Part shown: positions 25,709-35,332 of the stretch, one piece after another
Layout of the letters: every line of letters starts with the position of its first letter
How positions within the stretch are numbered: position 1 is the first letter of the stretch
From: Mycobacterium sp. OTB74
GTDB taxonomy: Bacteria; Actinomycetota; Actinomycetes; Mycobacteriales; Mycobacteriaceae
Assembly: GCF_029892685.1 (NCBI RefSeq)
Contig: NZ_JARXVD010000022.1
Coordinates: 1 to 64,000, forward strand
DNA length: 64,000 bases
Reading direction: 5' to 3'
The notes under the pieces: generated by a model
The model's input: the letters and a program-made list of their open reading frames with translations, nothing else
The model's database searches: none
What the model was told of the DNA's origin: nothing
Position numbers and translations under genes: made by a program

Positions 25709-28045
25709 CTACGCCGCGGACGTCACCCGGTATACGTCGTAGACGCCCTCGACATTGCGCACCACGTTGAGCACATGGCCCAGGTGCTTCGGGTCGCCCA
25801 TTTCAAAAGTGAAGCGACTGATGGCGACACGGTCGTTGGACGTATTCACCGACGCCGACAGGATGTTCACCTTCTCGTCCGCCAATACCCGGGTCACGTC
25901 GGACAGCAGGCGGTGCCGGTCCAGCGCCTCCACCTGGATGGCCACCAGGAACACCGACGACGGCGACGGCGCCCACTTCACCTCGATGATCCGCTCCGCC
26001 TGCTGCTGCAGTGAGGCTGCGTTGGTGCAGTCGGTGCGGTGCACGCTCACTCCACCACCACGGGTGACGAATCCCATGATGTTGTCGCCGGGCACCGGCG
26101 TACAGCACTTGGCCAACTTGGTCAGCACCCCGGGCGCACCCGGAACTGCCACGCCCACATCGTCATTCGTGCGGCGCCGCACCGGCATGGTGGCCGGTGT
26201 CGACCGCTCGGCGATCTCGTCGGCAGCGTCCTCGTCACCACCGAGGGTGGCCACCAGACGCTGCACGACGTGCCGGGCCGAGACATGTCCCTCGCCGACT
26301 GCGGTGTAGAGCGCCGAGACGTCAGCGTAGCGCAGCTCGCGAGCAAGCGCAGCCATAGACTCGGCGTTCATCAAGCGCTGCAACGGCATTCCGCCACGGC
26401 GTACCTCGCGGGCGATGGCGTCTTTACCGGATTCGAGCGCCTCCTCACGGCGCTCCTTGGCGAACCACTGCCGGATCTTCGCCTTCGCCCGCGGCGACAC
26501 CACGAACGTCTGCCAGTCTCGCGACGGACCGGCGTTCTGCGCCTTGGAGGTGAAAACCTCGACCACTTCGCCGTTTTCGAGCTTGCGCTCCAACGCCACC
26601 AGACGGCCGTTGACCCGGGCACCGATGCAACGGTGGCCCACCTCGGTGTGCACCGCGTAAGCGAAGTCCACCGGCGTCGATCCAGTCGGCAAAGTGATCA
26701 CGTCACCCTTCGGGGTGAAGACGAAGATCTCTTGTACCGCAAGGTCGTAACGCAGCGACTCGAGGAACTCGCCAGGGTCGGCGGCCTCCCGCTGCCAGTC
26801 CAGCAGTTGGCGCATCCAGGCCATGTCGTCGATCTCGGTGGCCGTGTGAGCTGCCGGTAAACCGTTGCGGCCCTTGGCTTCCTTGTACCGCCAATGCGCA
26901 GCGATGCCGTACTCCGCGGTGCGGTGCATGTCCCGGGTACGGATCTGCACCTCCAGCGGTTTGCCCTCCGGGCCTACCACCGTGGTGTGCAACGACTGGT
27001 ACACCCCGAACCGCGGCTGGGCGATGTAATCCTTGAACCGGCCGGCCATGGGTTGCCATAGCGAGTGAACCACACCGACCGCGGCATAACAGTCCCGGAT
27101 CTCGTCGCACAGGATTCGCACGCCCACCAGGTCGTGGATATCGTCGAAGTCACGGCCTTTGACGATCATCTTCTGGTAGATCGACCAGTAGTGCTTGGGT
27201 CGGCCCTCGACAGTGGCGTTGATCTTCATGCCGGCAAGGGAGTTGGCGATCTCAGCGCGCACCTTGGCCAGGTAGGTATCCCGGGACGGTGCCCGATCAG
27301 CCACCAGCCGAACGATCTCCTCGTACTTCTTGGGGTGCAGGATGGCGAAAGACAGATCCTCCAGCTCCCATTTGACCGTGGCCATACCAAGCCGGTGGGC
27401 AAGCGGTGCAATGACTTCCAAAGTCTCGCGCGCCTTACGGGCCTGCTTCTCCGGCGGCAGGAAGCGCATGGTGCGCATGTTGTGCAGCCGGTCGGCGACC
27501 TTGATCACCAGCACCCGTGGGTCCCGCGCCATCGCGATGATCATTTTGCGGATGGTCTCGGCCTCGGCGGCGCTGCCCAGCACCACCTTGTCCAGCTTGG
27601 TGACCCCGTCCACCAGATGGCCGACCTCGGTGCCGAATTCGGCGGTCAGCGCCTCCAGCGTGTAGCCGGTGTCTTCGACGGTGTCGTGCAACAGCGCCGC
27701 GATCAGCGTGGTGGTGTCCATCCCGAGCTCGGCCAGGATGTTGGCGACGGCCAACGGATGGGTGATGTACGGATCACCGGATTTGCGCAGCTGGGGGGCG
27801 TGCCGCTGCTCGGCGACCTCATACGCCCGCTGCAGCTGCGCCAGGTCGGCCTTCGGGTAGATCTCGCGGTGCACCGCCACCAGCGGTTCGAGCACCGGGT
27901 TCACCTGGCTGCGCTGCGCGGTCATCCGACGGGCCAGCCGCGCCCGAACCCGCCGCGAGGCACTGACGGTCGACTTGGCAGAGTCCAGACCCACCGCCAC
28001 CTCGGGCGGGCCAGGCTGCGTTTGCGTCAACCTATCGTCAGCCAA
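25709..28045 (-). CDS. rel: Bifunctional (p)ppGpp synthetase/hydrolase
   Basis: I place the start at TTG 28045 because GGAAGGTGG lies seven bases upstream; an ATG six codons earlier (28063) has no ribosome site. This gives 778 residues. Domains in order: HD hydrolase (AALLHDTVEDTGYT, NMRTMRFLPPEKQ), synthetase (KMIVKGRDFDDIHDLVGVRI, EYGIAAHWRYKEAKG), TGS (IFVFTPKGDVITLPTG), a zinc-finger-like CCTPVPGD and a C-terminal ACT domain. It sets (p)ppGpp levels during the stringent response. It is followed upstream in transcription by apt, as in M. tuberculosis Rv2583c-Rv2584c. Confidence 0.96.
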   Translation of the reverse strand: MADDRLTQTQPGPPEVAVGLDSAKSTVSASRRVRARLARRMTAQRSQVNPVLEPLVAVHREIYPKADLAQLQRAYEVAEQRHAPQLRKSGDPYITHPLAVANILAELGMDTTTLIAALLHDTVEDTGYTLEALTAEFGTEVGHLVDGVTKLDKVVLGSAAEAETIRKMIIAMARDPRVLVIKVADRLHNMRTMRFLPPEKQARKARETLEVIAPLAHRLGMATVKWELEDLSFAILHPKKYEEIVRLVADRAPSRDTYLAKVRAEIANSLAGMKINATVEGRPKHYWSIYQKMIVKGRDFDDIHDLVGVRILCDEIRDCYAAVGVVHSLWQPMAGRFKDYIAQPRFGVYQSLHTTVVGPEGKPLEVQIRTRDMHRTAEYGIAAHWRYKEAKGRNGLPAAHTATEIDDMAWMRQLLDWQREAADPGEFLESLRYDLAVQEIFVFTPKGDVITLPTGSTPVDFAYAVHTEVGHRCIGARVNGRLVALERKLENGEVVEVFTSKAQNAGPSRDWQTFVVSPRAKAKIRQWFAKERREEALESGKDAIAREVRRGGMPLQRLMNAESMAALARELRYADVSALYTAVGEGHVSARHVVQRLVATLGGDEDAADEIAERSTPATMPVRRRTNDDVGVAVPGAPGVLTKLAKCCTPVPGDNIMGFVTRGGGVSVHRTDCTNAASLQQQAERIIEVKWAPSPSSVFLVAIQVEALDRHRLLSDVTRVLADEKVNILSASVNTSNDRVAISRFTFEMGDPKHLGHVLNVVRNVEGVYDVYRVTSAA

Positions 28046-28086
28046 CTGGTCACCACCTTCCATACCGGTTTGTCGAGGATATCCCC

Positions 28087-28626
28087 TCAGACCACGTACA
28101 AGCTGGTGACCGGCAGGGGTTGCAGCACCGCGCGTCCACTGAGGGCGCTCAGTTCCAGGACCACGCCGGCTGCGGTCACCGTCGCGCCGGCGGCCCGCAA
28201 CAGTTCGGTGGTCGCGGCTACGGTGCCGCCGGTCGCCAACACGTCGTCTATAACCACAACGCGCCGGCCGGTCAGATCGATCCCGTCAGCCGGAATCTCC
28301 AGCGTCGCCGAGCCGTACTCCAGGGCATATGTGCGGCTGTACACCGGAGGCGGAAGCTTGCCGCCCTTGCGCACGGCCAGCACCCCGGTGCCCAGCTTGG
28401 TGGCCACCGCCGCGCCTAGCAGAAAACCGCGCGCGTCGATCCCGGCGACAATGTCGGCACCTTCGGCCACCTCGGCCAGCGCACCGGTCACCGCCGCCAG
28501 ACCGCGGGCGTCGGCCAGGAGCGGCGTCAGGTCCTTGAACTGGATGCCGGGCTCGGGAAAGTCCGGTACCTCACGGATCAATTCGTCGAGCAGGGCACTG
28601 ATGTCGGTCACTATTTGCTCCCCCAT
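28087..28626 (-). CDS. apt: Adenine phosphoribosyltransferase
   Basis: Encodes 179 residues. The PRPP-binding motif is VVVIDDVLATGGTVAAT, preceded by GIDARGFLLGAAVA and KGGKLPPPVY, all standard for APRT. It converts adenine and PRPP into AMP. It overlaps the end of the upstream lipoprotein gene by 16 bp and lies 41 bp before rel, so this is probably one transcript from yajC or secD onwards. Purine salvage next to (p)ppGpp metabolism is the usual mycobacterial arrangement. Confidence 0.94.
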   Translation of the reverse strand: MGEQIVTDISALLDELIREVPDFPEPGIQFKDLTPLLADARGLAAVTGALAEVAEGADIVAGIDARGFLLGAAVATKLGTGVLAVRKGGKLPPPVYSRTYALEYGSATLEIPADGIDLTGRRVVVIDDVLATGGTVAATTELLRAAGATVTAAGVVLELSALSGRAVLQPLPVTSLYVV

Positions 28627-30257
28627 CGGTCCATGTTCCAGCCTGCACCCCAGCGCGTGGGATTGGCGCTGACCGCGGCGATGCTCTTGGCGACCAGCAG
28701 GGTGCGCTGCTGACGGTACAGTGGCAAGGTAGGCAGATCACCCCAGAGCACCGGCGAACCCTCGCCCAGTAGCCTGGCCTGCTCCTTGGCATCGGCATTC
28801 ACCGCGAGGGCACCGATGACTCCGTCCACGCGGTCGTTGTTATAGCCGGACAGATTGTTGCCGTTGCCGCTGTGCAAGGCGTAGGCATCCATGCTCGACG
28901 AACCGCTCGAACCGCTGCCAGCGGCGCCACCCAGACCGGACAACAACACATCGATCTCATTGGCGCGCAAGCTCTGTGGTCCGACCGTCGGTGAGGCGGC
29001 ATCCTGCACGGTCACCCCGGCTGCGGTGCATGACTTGGTGATTGCGGCAACGACCGCCGCCAGCCGCGCATCCGGGCCGCGGTAGCCGATACGGACATTC
29101 AGCGGCTGACGGTTGATGGCTGCGCGAGCCCCGTCGATGTCCGCGTTGTCGAATTGCGCGCCATCGCCGGGGTTTTCAGCGACGGTCAGGGAATCGTCCG
29201 ACGCCGGGTTCAACCGCACGTTGCTCACCGGGGCGCCCGCGATACCCGCGACGGCGTCGCGTGGCGTGCACAGCGACACCGCCCGACGCGCCGCCGGGTC
29301 CGCCAACGGGCCCTGGGCCGCGAAAATCAACTGCTGGATACCGGCCGACGGGCTGTCGGTGCGGGTGTAGTTGTCCGACACGCTCAGGTCGCCGATAGAC
29401 CCGGCTGCGACGTCGACCACCTCGACCTTGCCCGACTTGATCCGGCCAGCCAGATCAGCGCTCCGCGGCTCAACAGTGACTTTGACGACGGTCGGCTTCG
29501 CTCCCCACCATTTGTCGTTGGCCACCAAGGTGATCGAGCCGTCCTTTGCCACTGAACCCACCTTGTAGGGTCCCGCGGACGGAAACTTCTTCAGGTCCGT
29601 GGAGGAGTCCAGATTCCAGGTGGTGTTCCACGCCTGGGCGACCCTGTCGATGGTTGGCCCGTCAACGTCCTGAATTGCTTTGGTCACTCCACCATCGCCC
29701 AGCCCGAGAGTGTCGTCGAGCACGTGCGCGGGCATCATCGATGTCGCGGCGAACAGCTGCGCGTAGTCGATGAAGGCACGATCGCGGGCGAAGGTCACTC
29801 GTGCCTTCTTCTGTCCGGGCTGGCAGTCGAGCACCCCGACGTCGGCGTAGCCGGCATGGTTGGCCGCGTCGAACGCCGGGAACTGGCCGGACTGGGCGGC
29901 CCACGCCAGCACCATGTCGTCACAGGTAACGGGCTTGCCGTCGGAATAGACCGCGTTGTCGTTGATCTTGTAGTCCAGGATCAACGGCGCTCGGCCCACG
30001 ACCGAAACCGTCCCGAAATCCCGGTCGGCTACCACCTGACCGTCCGGACCGTGGAACCCGAATCCCGTCTGCACTCGCGAAAATGCTTGTGGCGCACCCG
30101 AAGCCGCCCCCACCACCGTTGCGGTGTTGTAGGTGGGCAGGGCGCCGTCGACAACGTATTCGACGGCACCATCGGAGCTGCCGCAGGCGGACAAGACCGA
30201 ACCGGCCACCACGATCACCGCACTGATGAAGGCCGTTGGGCCGAACCGGGCGGGCAT
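28611..30257 (-). CDS. Substrate-binding lipoprotein of ABC transporter type
   Basis: Encodes 548 residues with a signal peptide and lipobox ending LSACGSS, so Cys24 would be lipidated. The mature protein has the peptide/nickel-binding (SBP family 5) layout, with YVVDGALPTYNTATVVGAAS near the N-terminus and VAADKWW-like VANDKWWGAKPTVVKVTVEP in the middle. It matches the place of Rv2585c. No permease or ATPase is nearby, so its transporter is elsewhere or it acts alone. It sits between secF and apt. Confidence 0.85.
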   Translation of the reverse strand: MPARFGPTAFISAVIVVAGSVLSACGSSDGAVEYVVDGALPTYNTATVVGAASGAPQAFSRVQTGFGFHGPDGQVVADRDFGTVSVVGRAPLILDYKINDNAVYSDGKPVTCDDMVLAWAAQSGQFPAFDAANHAGYADVGVLDCQPGQKKARVTFARDRAFIDYAQLFAATSMMPAHVLDDTLGLGDGGVTKAIQDVDGPTIDRVAQAWNTTWNLDSSTDLKKFPSAGPYKVGSVAKDGSITLVANDKWWGAKPTVVKVTVEPRSADLAGRIKSGKVEVVDVAAGSIGDLSVSDNYTRTDSPSAGIQQLIFAAQGPLADPAARRAVSLCTPRDAVAGIAGAPVSNVRLNPASDDSLTVAENPGDGAQFDNADIDGARAAINRQPLNVRIGYRGPDARLAAVVAAITKSCTAAGVTVQDAASPTVGPQSLRANEIDVLLSGLGGAAGSGSSGSSSMDAYALHSGNGNNLSGYNNDRVDGVIGALAVNADAKEQARLLGEGSPVLWGDLPTLPLYRQQRTLLVAKSIAAVSANPTRWGAGWNMDRWGSK

Positions 30258-30263
30258 CGGGGC

Positions 30264-31526
30264 CTACCGCTGGCTGTTCCGCTTACCTGATGGCTTGCCG
30301 GTCGGCCGGATGGGCTTGGCACCCGGCTCGGGCTTCTCCGGAGCGAGCTTCTCGGGCGCGGTGGACACGTCCACGGTGACCTCGTCACCCGATCCTCCGC
30401 GCTGGGCCGCCGACTTGCGGCGGTTCAGCACCCGGCGGGTGTGTGTCTTCACCAGGTCGGTGCGTTCCCGCATGCTGACCAGCAGTGGCGTGGCGAAGAA
30501 GATCGAGGAGTAGGTACCGACGATGACACCGACCAGCTGGACCAGGGCGAGGTCCTTGAGCGTCCCCACCCCCAGCAGCCATACCGCGACCACCATCAGC
30601 GAGATGATCGGCATCGCCGAGATCAAGCTGGTGTTGATGGACCGCATGAAGGTCTGGTTGACCGCCAGGTTGGCCTGTTCGGCGAAGGTACGCCGGGTGG
30701 TGTGTTCGAAGCCGTGGGTGTTCTCCTCGACCTTGTCGAACACGATCACCGTGTCGTACAGCGAGAATCCCAGAATGGTCAGCAGGCCGATGACGGTGGC
30801 CGGCGTGACCTCGAAGCCGACCAGTGAATAGATGCCTGCTGTAGTGATGAGGTCGAAGGCCAACGATGCGAGCGCGGCGACCGCCATGTACCGCTCGTAG
30901 CGGACCGCGATGTACACCGCGACGATGGCGAGGAACACCCCCAGCGCGATGAGCGCCTTCTGGGTGATCTGCCCACCCCAGGTCTCCGAGACCGCCGAGT
31001 CGCTGATGGCCTCCTTCGAGGCCTTGCCGTCCTCACCCTTGGGCTGGAACGCGGCGAACAGGGCGTCGCGCAGCTTCGCGGTGTCGGCCGTGGACAGCGT
31101 CTCCGAGCGGATCTGCAGCGTCGCCGCATCGCCGTTGCCGACCTTGACCACCGACTCCGGAGCGTGGCCCAGCGTCTTGCTGAACACGTCCTCGACCTGC
31201 TTCGGCGTGGCGTTGCCAGTGGCTCCGGCAACCGGCATGGCGACCTTGGTGCCACCCTCGAAGTCGATACCGAAATTGAATCCGCGGATGCCGATGCTGG
31301 CAATCGCGACCAGCACGATCAAAGCGCTGATCAGGTACCACATCCGGCGCTTGCCGATCACCTCGAACGCGCCGGTGCCGGTATAGAGCCGGACGAAGAA
31401 ACCGTGATGCGGCAGGCTGCCCTCGGACGCCTCGCCGGTCGACGTGGTCACCTCGGCAGCCGCGGTGTCCTCCATAGCAGCCGACTCCGTCACCTCGACG
31501 TCGGTGTCATCTGTTGTGTGCCTTGA
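30264..31526 (-). CDS. secF: Protein translocase subunit SecF
   Basis: Encodes 420 residues from ATG 31526, which lies 11 bp after the secD stop. It has six membrane helices and the SecF signatures GFNFGIDFEGGTKVAMP and GFSLYDTVIVFDKVEEN, with DALFAAFQPK in the first periplasmic domain. The C-terminal tail is Lys/Pro-rich. SecDF uses the proton-motive force to help pull proteins across the membrane after SecA. It is co-directional with secD, as in other actinobacteria. Confidence 0.96.
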   Translation of the reverse strand, partial: SRHTTDDTDVEVTESAAMEDTAAAEVTTSTGEASEGSLPHHGFFVRLYTGTGAFEVIGKRRMWYLISALIVLVAIASIGIRGFNFGIDFEGGTKVAMPVAGATGNATPKQVEDVFSKTLGHAPESVVKVGNGDAATLQIRSETLSTADTAKLRDALFAAFQPKGEDGKASKEAISDSAVSETWGGQITQKALIALGVFLAIVAVYIAVRYERYMAVAALASLAFDLITTAGIYSLVGFEVTPATVIGLLTILGFSLYDTVIVFDKVEENTHGFEHTTRRTFAEQANLAVNQTFMRSINTSLISAMPIISLMVVAVWLLGVGTLKDLALVQLVGVIVGTYSSIFFATPLLVSMRERTDLVKTHTRRVLNRRKSAAQRGGSGDEVTVDVSTAPEKLAPEKPEPGAKPIRPTGKPSGKRNSQR

Positions 31527-31536
31527 CATATCGCTG

Positions 31537-33378
31537 TTACCCCCGTCCCGTCGCGCTGGCGGCTGTCCGACGCTCACGGGCTATCTGCTGCACCGCGCCC
31601 AGGCCGTTGTAGGCCGGCTTGGCCAGTCGTGCCGACTTGGACGCCAGGTACACCAGCGGCCAGGTCACCAGGAACACCACCACCACGTCGAGGATGGTGG
31701 TCAGGCCCAACGTGAATGCAAAGCCCTTAACCTGGCCGATGGCCAGGATGTACAGCACCAACGCGGCCAGGAATGTCACGGCGTTGCCGGACAGGATGGT
31801 CTTACGGGCCCGTGCCCAACCGCGTGGCACCGCCGAGCGGAACGTACGTCCCTCGCGGATCTCATCTTTGATGCGTTCGAAGAACACCACGAACGAGTCC
31901 GCAGTTGTGCCGATACCGATGATCAGACCTGCGATACCGGCCAGGTCCAGCGTGTAGTTGATATATCTGCCCAGCAACACAAGGATCGCGAAAACCATTG
32001 CGCCCGAGGCGATCAGCGACAGCGCGGTGAGCAGTCCGAGCACGCGGTAGTAGAGCAGAGAATAGAGCAACACCAGCACCAGGCCGATGCCACCGGCGAT
32101 CAGGCCTGCCTTCAGCGAGGTCAAACCGAGAGTCGCCGAGACGGTTTCGGCCTCAGACGACTCGAATGACAGCGGCAGCGAACCGTACTTGAGCACGTTG
32201 GCCAGATCCTTGGCCGACTCGGCGTTGAAATGCCCGGTGATCTGGGTGCGTCCACCGGGAATCGCTTCCTGGATGGCCGGCGCGCTGACCACCTGCGAGT
32301 CCAGCGTAAAGGCAGTCTGCACACCGATATTGGCAGCGGTGAAGTTGGCCCAGGTGTCAGCGGCCTGGCTCTTGAACTGCACGTCGACGACGTACTCGCC
32401 GCGCTGCTGATCCAAACCCGAAGAGGCGTCCTGGATCTGGTCGCCGCTGATGATCGACTTGGACAGCAGATACACCTGCTTGTGGTCCTTGGAGCAGGTC
32501 ACCAGTGGCAGGTTGGGATCGTCGTTGCCGGCCAGCACGTCCTGCTGCTCACAACGGGTTGCCTGCACCTGCAGTGCCAGCAGCTGGATCTGCGGATTGG
32601 TGTTCTGCCGCAGTTCCTTTTCAGCAGCGATCCGCTTGGTCATGTCGGCCTTGCCACCGGCGGGCTGAGCGGGTGCCGGCGCCGGACCGCCGGGCGCGGG
32701 AGCGCCGGGAGCCGCCGGGGCTCCGGCGTCAGGTGCCGGATTCGCAGGCGACGCGGGGGTGCCGTTATCGGCCGGAGCAGGCTCCGGGCCGGGCGCCGGC
32801 GACGGTGCGGGGTCCTGTGGGTAAGGCCGGGGCTGCGGCGCCGGAGCGGGCGCCGGGGCAGGTGCGGGCGCGGGTGCTTCCTCGGCACCGGGAGGCGGCG
32901 CCACGTCGCCTGGGCCTCCGGGCGCGGCGGGAGCGCCTGGGGCAGGAGCCGCAGGAGCACCCGGGGCGGGAGAGGCCGGCTTGGGCGCGGCGGGACGGGC
33001 CGGGAAGACCTGGATGACCGGCCGGATGAACAGCCGGGCCGTCTGGCCCAGGTTGCGGGCCTCGCTACCGTCCTGGCCGGGCACCGTGATGATCAGGTTG
33101 TCGCCGTCGATCACCACTTCCGAGCCGGAGACGCCCAGACCGTTCACGCGGGAACCGATGATCTCCTGCGCCTGCGTCAACGCCTCATGAGTCGGTTTCG
33201 AACCGTCAGGGGTACGCGCAGTTAGCGTCACCCGGGTACCGCCCTGCAGGTCGATGCCCAGCTTGGGCTTGGCGTGCTTGTCGCCGGTCAGAAAGACCAG
33301 CAGGTAAGCACCGACCAGAAGCACAAGGAACAGCGACAGATAGCGGTATGGGTGCACCGGCGCCGAAGACGATGCCAC
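31537..33378 (-). CDS. secD: Protein translocase subunit SecD
   Basis: Encodes 613 residues, with six membrane helices: one N-terminal (LSLFLVLLVGAYLLVFLTG), five C-terminal. The SecD motifs GIDLQGGTRVTL and GIGTTADSFVVFFERIKDE are present. Between about residues 130 and 245 there is a low-complexity Pro/Ala/Gly insertion in the first periplasmic domain, with alternating Ala-Pro runs. This makes the protein longer than most bacterial SecD. The insert probably spans the periplasm or interacts with the cell wall; its role is unknown. Confidence 0.96.
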   Translation of the reverse strand: MASSSAPVHPYRYLSLFLVLLVGAYLLVFLTGDKHAKPKLGIDLQGGTRVTLTARTPDGSKPTHEALTQAQEIIGSRVNGLGVSGSEVVIDGDNLIITVPGQDGSEARNLGQTARLFIRPVIQVFPARPAAPKPASPAPGAPAAPAPGAPAAPGGPGDVAPPPGAEEAPAPAPAPAPAPAPQPRPYPQDPAPSPAPGPEPAPADNGTPASPANPAPDAGAPAAPGAPAPGGPAPAPAQPAGGKADMTKRIAAEKELRQNTNPQIQLLALQVQATRCEQQDVLAGNDDPNLPLVTCSKDHKQVYLLSKSIISGDQIQDASSGLDQQRGEYVVDVQFKSQAADTWANFTAANIGVQTAFTLDSQVVSAPAIQEAIPGGRTQITGHFNAESAKDLANVLKYGSLPLSFESSEAETVSATLGLTSLKAGLIAGGIGLVLVLLYSLLYYRVLGLLTALSLIASGAMVFAILVLLGRYINYTLDLAGIAGLIIGIGTTADSFVVFFERIKDEIREGRTFRSAVPRGWARARKTILSGNAVTFLAALVLYILAIGQVKGFAFTLGLTTILDVVVVFLVTWPLVYLASKSARLAKPAYNGLGAVQQIARERRTAASATGRG

Positions 33379-33444
33379 GTTTCTAAGGTCTCCTCGAGAT
33401 CGGTTACGTCAGCCCAGCAAAGGGTACGTGGTGCTACAGGATGG

Positions 33445-33795
33445 TCAGCTGTCGGTCTTCGGCGCGTCCTCTTCGGTGTACGTGCCGGTTACCTCCGACG
33501 GAGCCTGATCTTTGGCCTCGTCGGCGGCCTCGGGTGCCTGCGGCTCGATGCGGTCACGAACTGCCAGCTTCATCCAGGTAGTGACGACGCCGGGGGCGAT
33601 CTCCAGATCGACGTTGTCGTCGTCGATCCGGGCGATGGTCCCCTGCAGGCCCGAGGTGGTGTGCACCCGGTCCCCGACCTTCAGCGACTCATGCAGGTCG
33701 ATGGTCGCTTGCATCTGCTTCCGCTGCCGCCGCGAAGCAAAGAACATGAAGCCGCCCATGACGATGAGCAGCGGCAAAAAGACAACCAAATCCAC
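33445..33795 (-). CDS. yajC: Preprotein translocase subunit YajC
   Basis: Encodes 116 residues from the GTG at 33795. One helix (VVFLPLLIVMGGFMFFAS) is followed by RRQRKQMQATIDLHESLKVG and GVVTTWMKLAVRDRI, the typical YajC pattern. YajC associates with SecDF. The longer upstream frame has no ribosome site and places the helix internally, so the GTG is preferred. First gene of the yajC-secD-secF block. Confidence 0.92.
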   Translation of the reverse strand: MDLVVFLPLLIVMGGFMFFASRRQRKQMQATIDLHESLKVGDRVHTTSGLQGTIARIDDDNVDLEIAPGVVTTWMKLAVRDRIEPQAPEAADEAKDQAPSEVTGTYTEEDAPKTDS

Positions 33796-33974
33796 GACGA
33801 GAATCTTTCGTTTCTGTTGAGTAGGCAGGCAGACCGGACCAGGCGATCGCGGTGCGCAGTACTGACCAGTGTGCCACTGTCCGCAATTTCGCCGACCGCC
33901 ACGGTCGCAGGTGGTCCGCCGACTACGCTTGTTCCTGCCCCGACCGTCGTGCCAGCCGTTGCCCAGGAGTAGCC

Positions 33975-35315
33975 GTGAGCACCATCGAGCAGAGCCGTCA
34001 CCTCGCCACCGCAATCCCAGGTCCGAAGTCCGTGGCGCTGGCGCAGCGCCGCTCAGCGGCGGTATCCCGGGGCGTCGGGGCCACCATGCCGGTCTATGCC
34101 ACCCGCGCCGGCGGCGGGATCGTCGAGGACGTCGACGGCAACCGACTGATCGACCTGGGGGCCGGCATCGCCGTCACCACCATCGGCGTCTCGTCCCCCA
34201 AGGTCGTCGAGGCCGTCGCCGAGCAGGCCGCCCGTTTCACCCACACCTGCTTCATGGTGACGCCGTACGAGGAATACGTAGCGGTGTGCGAGGCACTCAA
34301 CCGATTGACCCCCGGCACCGGTGAGAAGCGCTCCGCACTGTTCAATTCGGGATCCGAAGCAGTCGAGAATGCAGTCAAGGTAGCCCGCAGTTACACCCGC
34401 AAGCAGGCCGTCGTCGCGTTCGACCACGCCTATCACGGCCGAACCAACCTGACCATGGCGCTGACCGCCAAGTCGATGCCTTACAAGAGCGGGTTCGGGC
34501 CGTTCGCGCCGGAGATCTACCGTGCTCCCCTGTCCTACCCGTTCCGCGATGCCGAGTTCGGCAAGGAACTGGCCACCGACGGCGAGCTGGCCGCCCGGCG
34601 CGCGCTGACCGTCATCGACAAGCAGATCGGCGCGGACAACCTGGCAGCGATCATCATCGAGCCGATCCAGGGCGAGGGCGGCTTCATCGTCCCGGCCGAC
34701 GGGTTCCTGCCAACATTGTTGACCTGGTGCCGCAAGAACAATGTGGTGTTCATAGCCGACGAGGTGCAGACCGGCTTCGCCCGCACCGGCAAGATGTTCG
34801 CCTGCGAGCACGAAGGCATCGAACCGGACCTGATCGTCACGGCCAAGGGAATCGCCGACGGCCTGCCGCTCTCTGCTGTCACCGGCCGCGCCGAGATCAT
34901 GGACGCCCCACACGTATCAGGCCTGGGCGGAACCTACGGCGGCAACCCGGTCGCGTGCGCGGCCGCATTGGCCACCATCGACACCATTGAGGCCGACGGT
35001 CTGGTGTCGCGTGCCGCGCAGATCGAAACGCTCATGAAGGATCGGCTGGGTCGCCTGCAGGCCGACGACGAGCGCATCGGCGAAGTCCGCGGCCGCGGCG
35101 CCATGATCGCCGTGGAGTTGGTCAAGGCCGGAACCACCGAACCCGATCCTGAATTGACCAAGGCGCTGTGCGTCGGCGCCCATCAGGCCGGCGTGATCGT
35201 ATTGTCTTGTGGCACTTACGGAAACGTGCTGCGGTTCCTGCCGCCGTTGACCATCAGTGACGAGCTGCTGATCGAAGGGCTCGACGTGCTGGAGTTGGTT
35301 CTGCGCGACTTGTGA
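33975..35315 (+). CDS. gabT: 4-aminobutyrate aminotransferase
   Basis: Encodes 446 residues from GTG 33975, with CCAGGAG upstream. Class III PLP aminotransferase motifs are present: GSEAVENAVKVARSYT, FDHAYHGRTNLTMALTAK, the Asp of FIADEVQTGFARTG and the Schiff-base Lys in VTAKGIADGLPLSAVTGR. It moves the amino group of GABA to 2-oxoglutarate, giving succinate semialdehyde. It corresponds to Rv2589. No succinate-semialdehyde dehydrogenase is adjacent here. Confidence 0.93.
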   Translation: MSTIEQSRHLATAIPGPKSVALAQRRSAAVSRGVGATMPVYATRAGGGIVEDVDGNRLIDLGAGIAVTTIGVSSPKVVEAVAEQAARFTHTCFMVTPYEEYVAVCEALNRLTPGTGEKRSALFNSGSEAVENAVKVARSYTRKQAVVAFDHAYHGRTNLTMALTAKSMPYKSGFGPFAPEIYRAPLSYPFRDAEFGKELATDGELAARRALTVIDKQIGADNLAAIIIEPIQGEGGFIVPADGFLPTLLTWCRKNNVVFIADEVQTGFARTGKMFACEHEGIEPDLIVTAKGIADGLPLSAVTGRAEIMDAPHVSGLGGTYGGNPVACAAALATIDTIEADGLVSRAAQIETLMKDRLGRLQADDERIGEVRGRGAMIAVELVKAGTTEPDPELTKALCVGAHQAGVIVLSCGTYGNVLRFLPPLTISDELLIEGLDVLELVLRDL

Positions 35316-35332
35316 TTTTCGGCGCAACGCTC

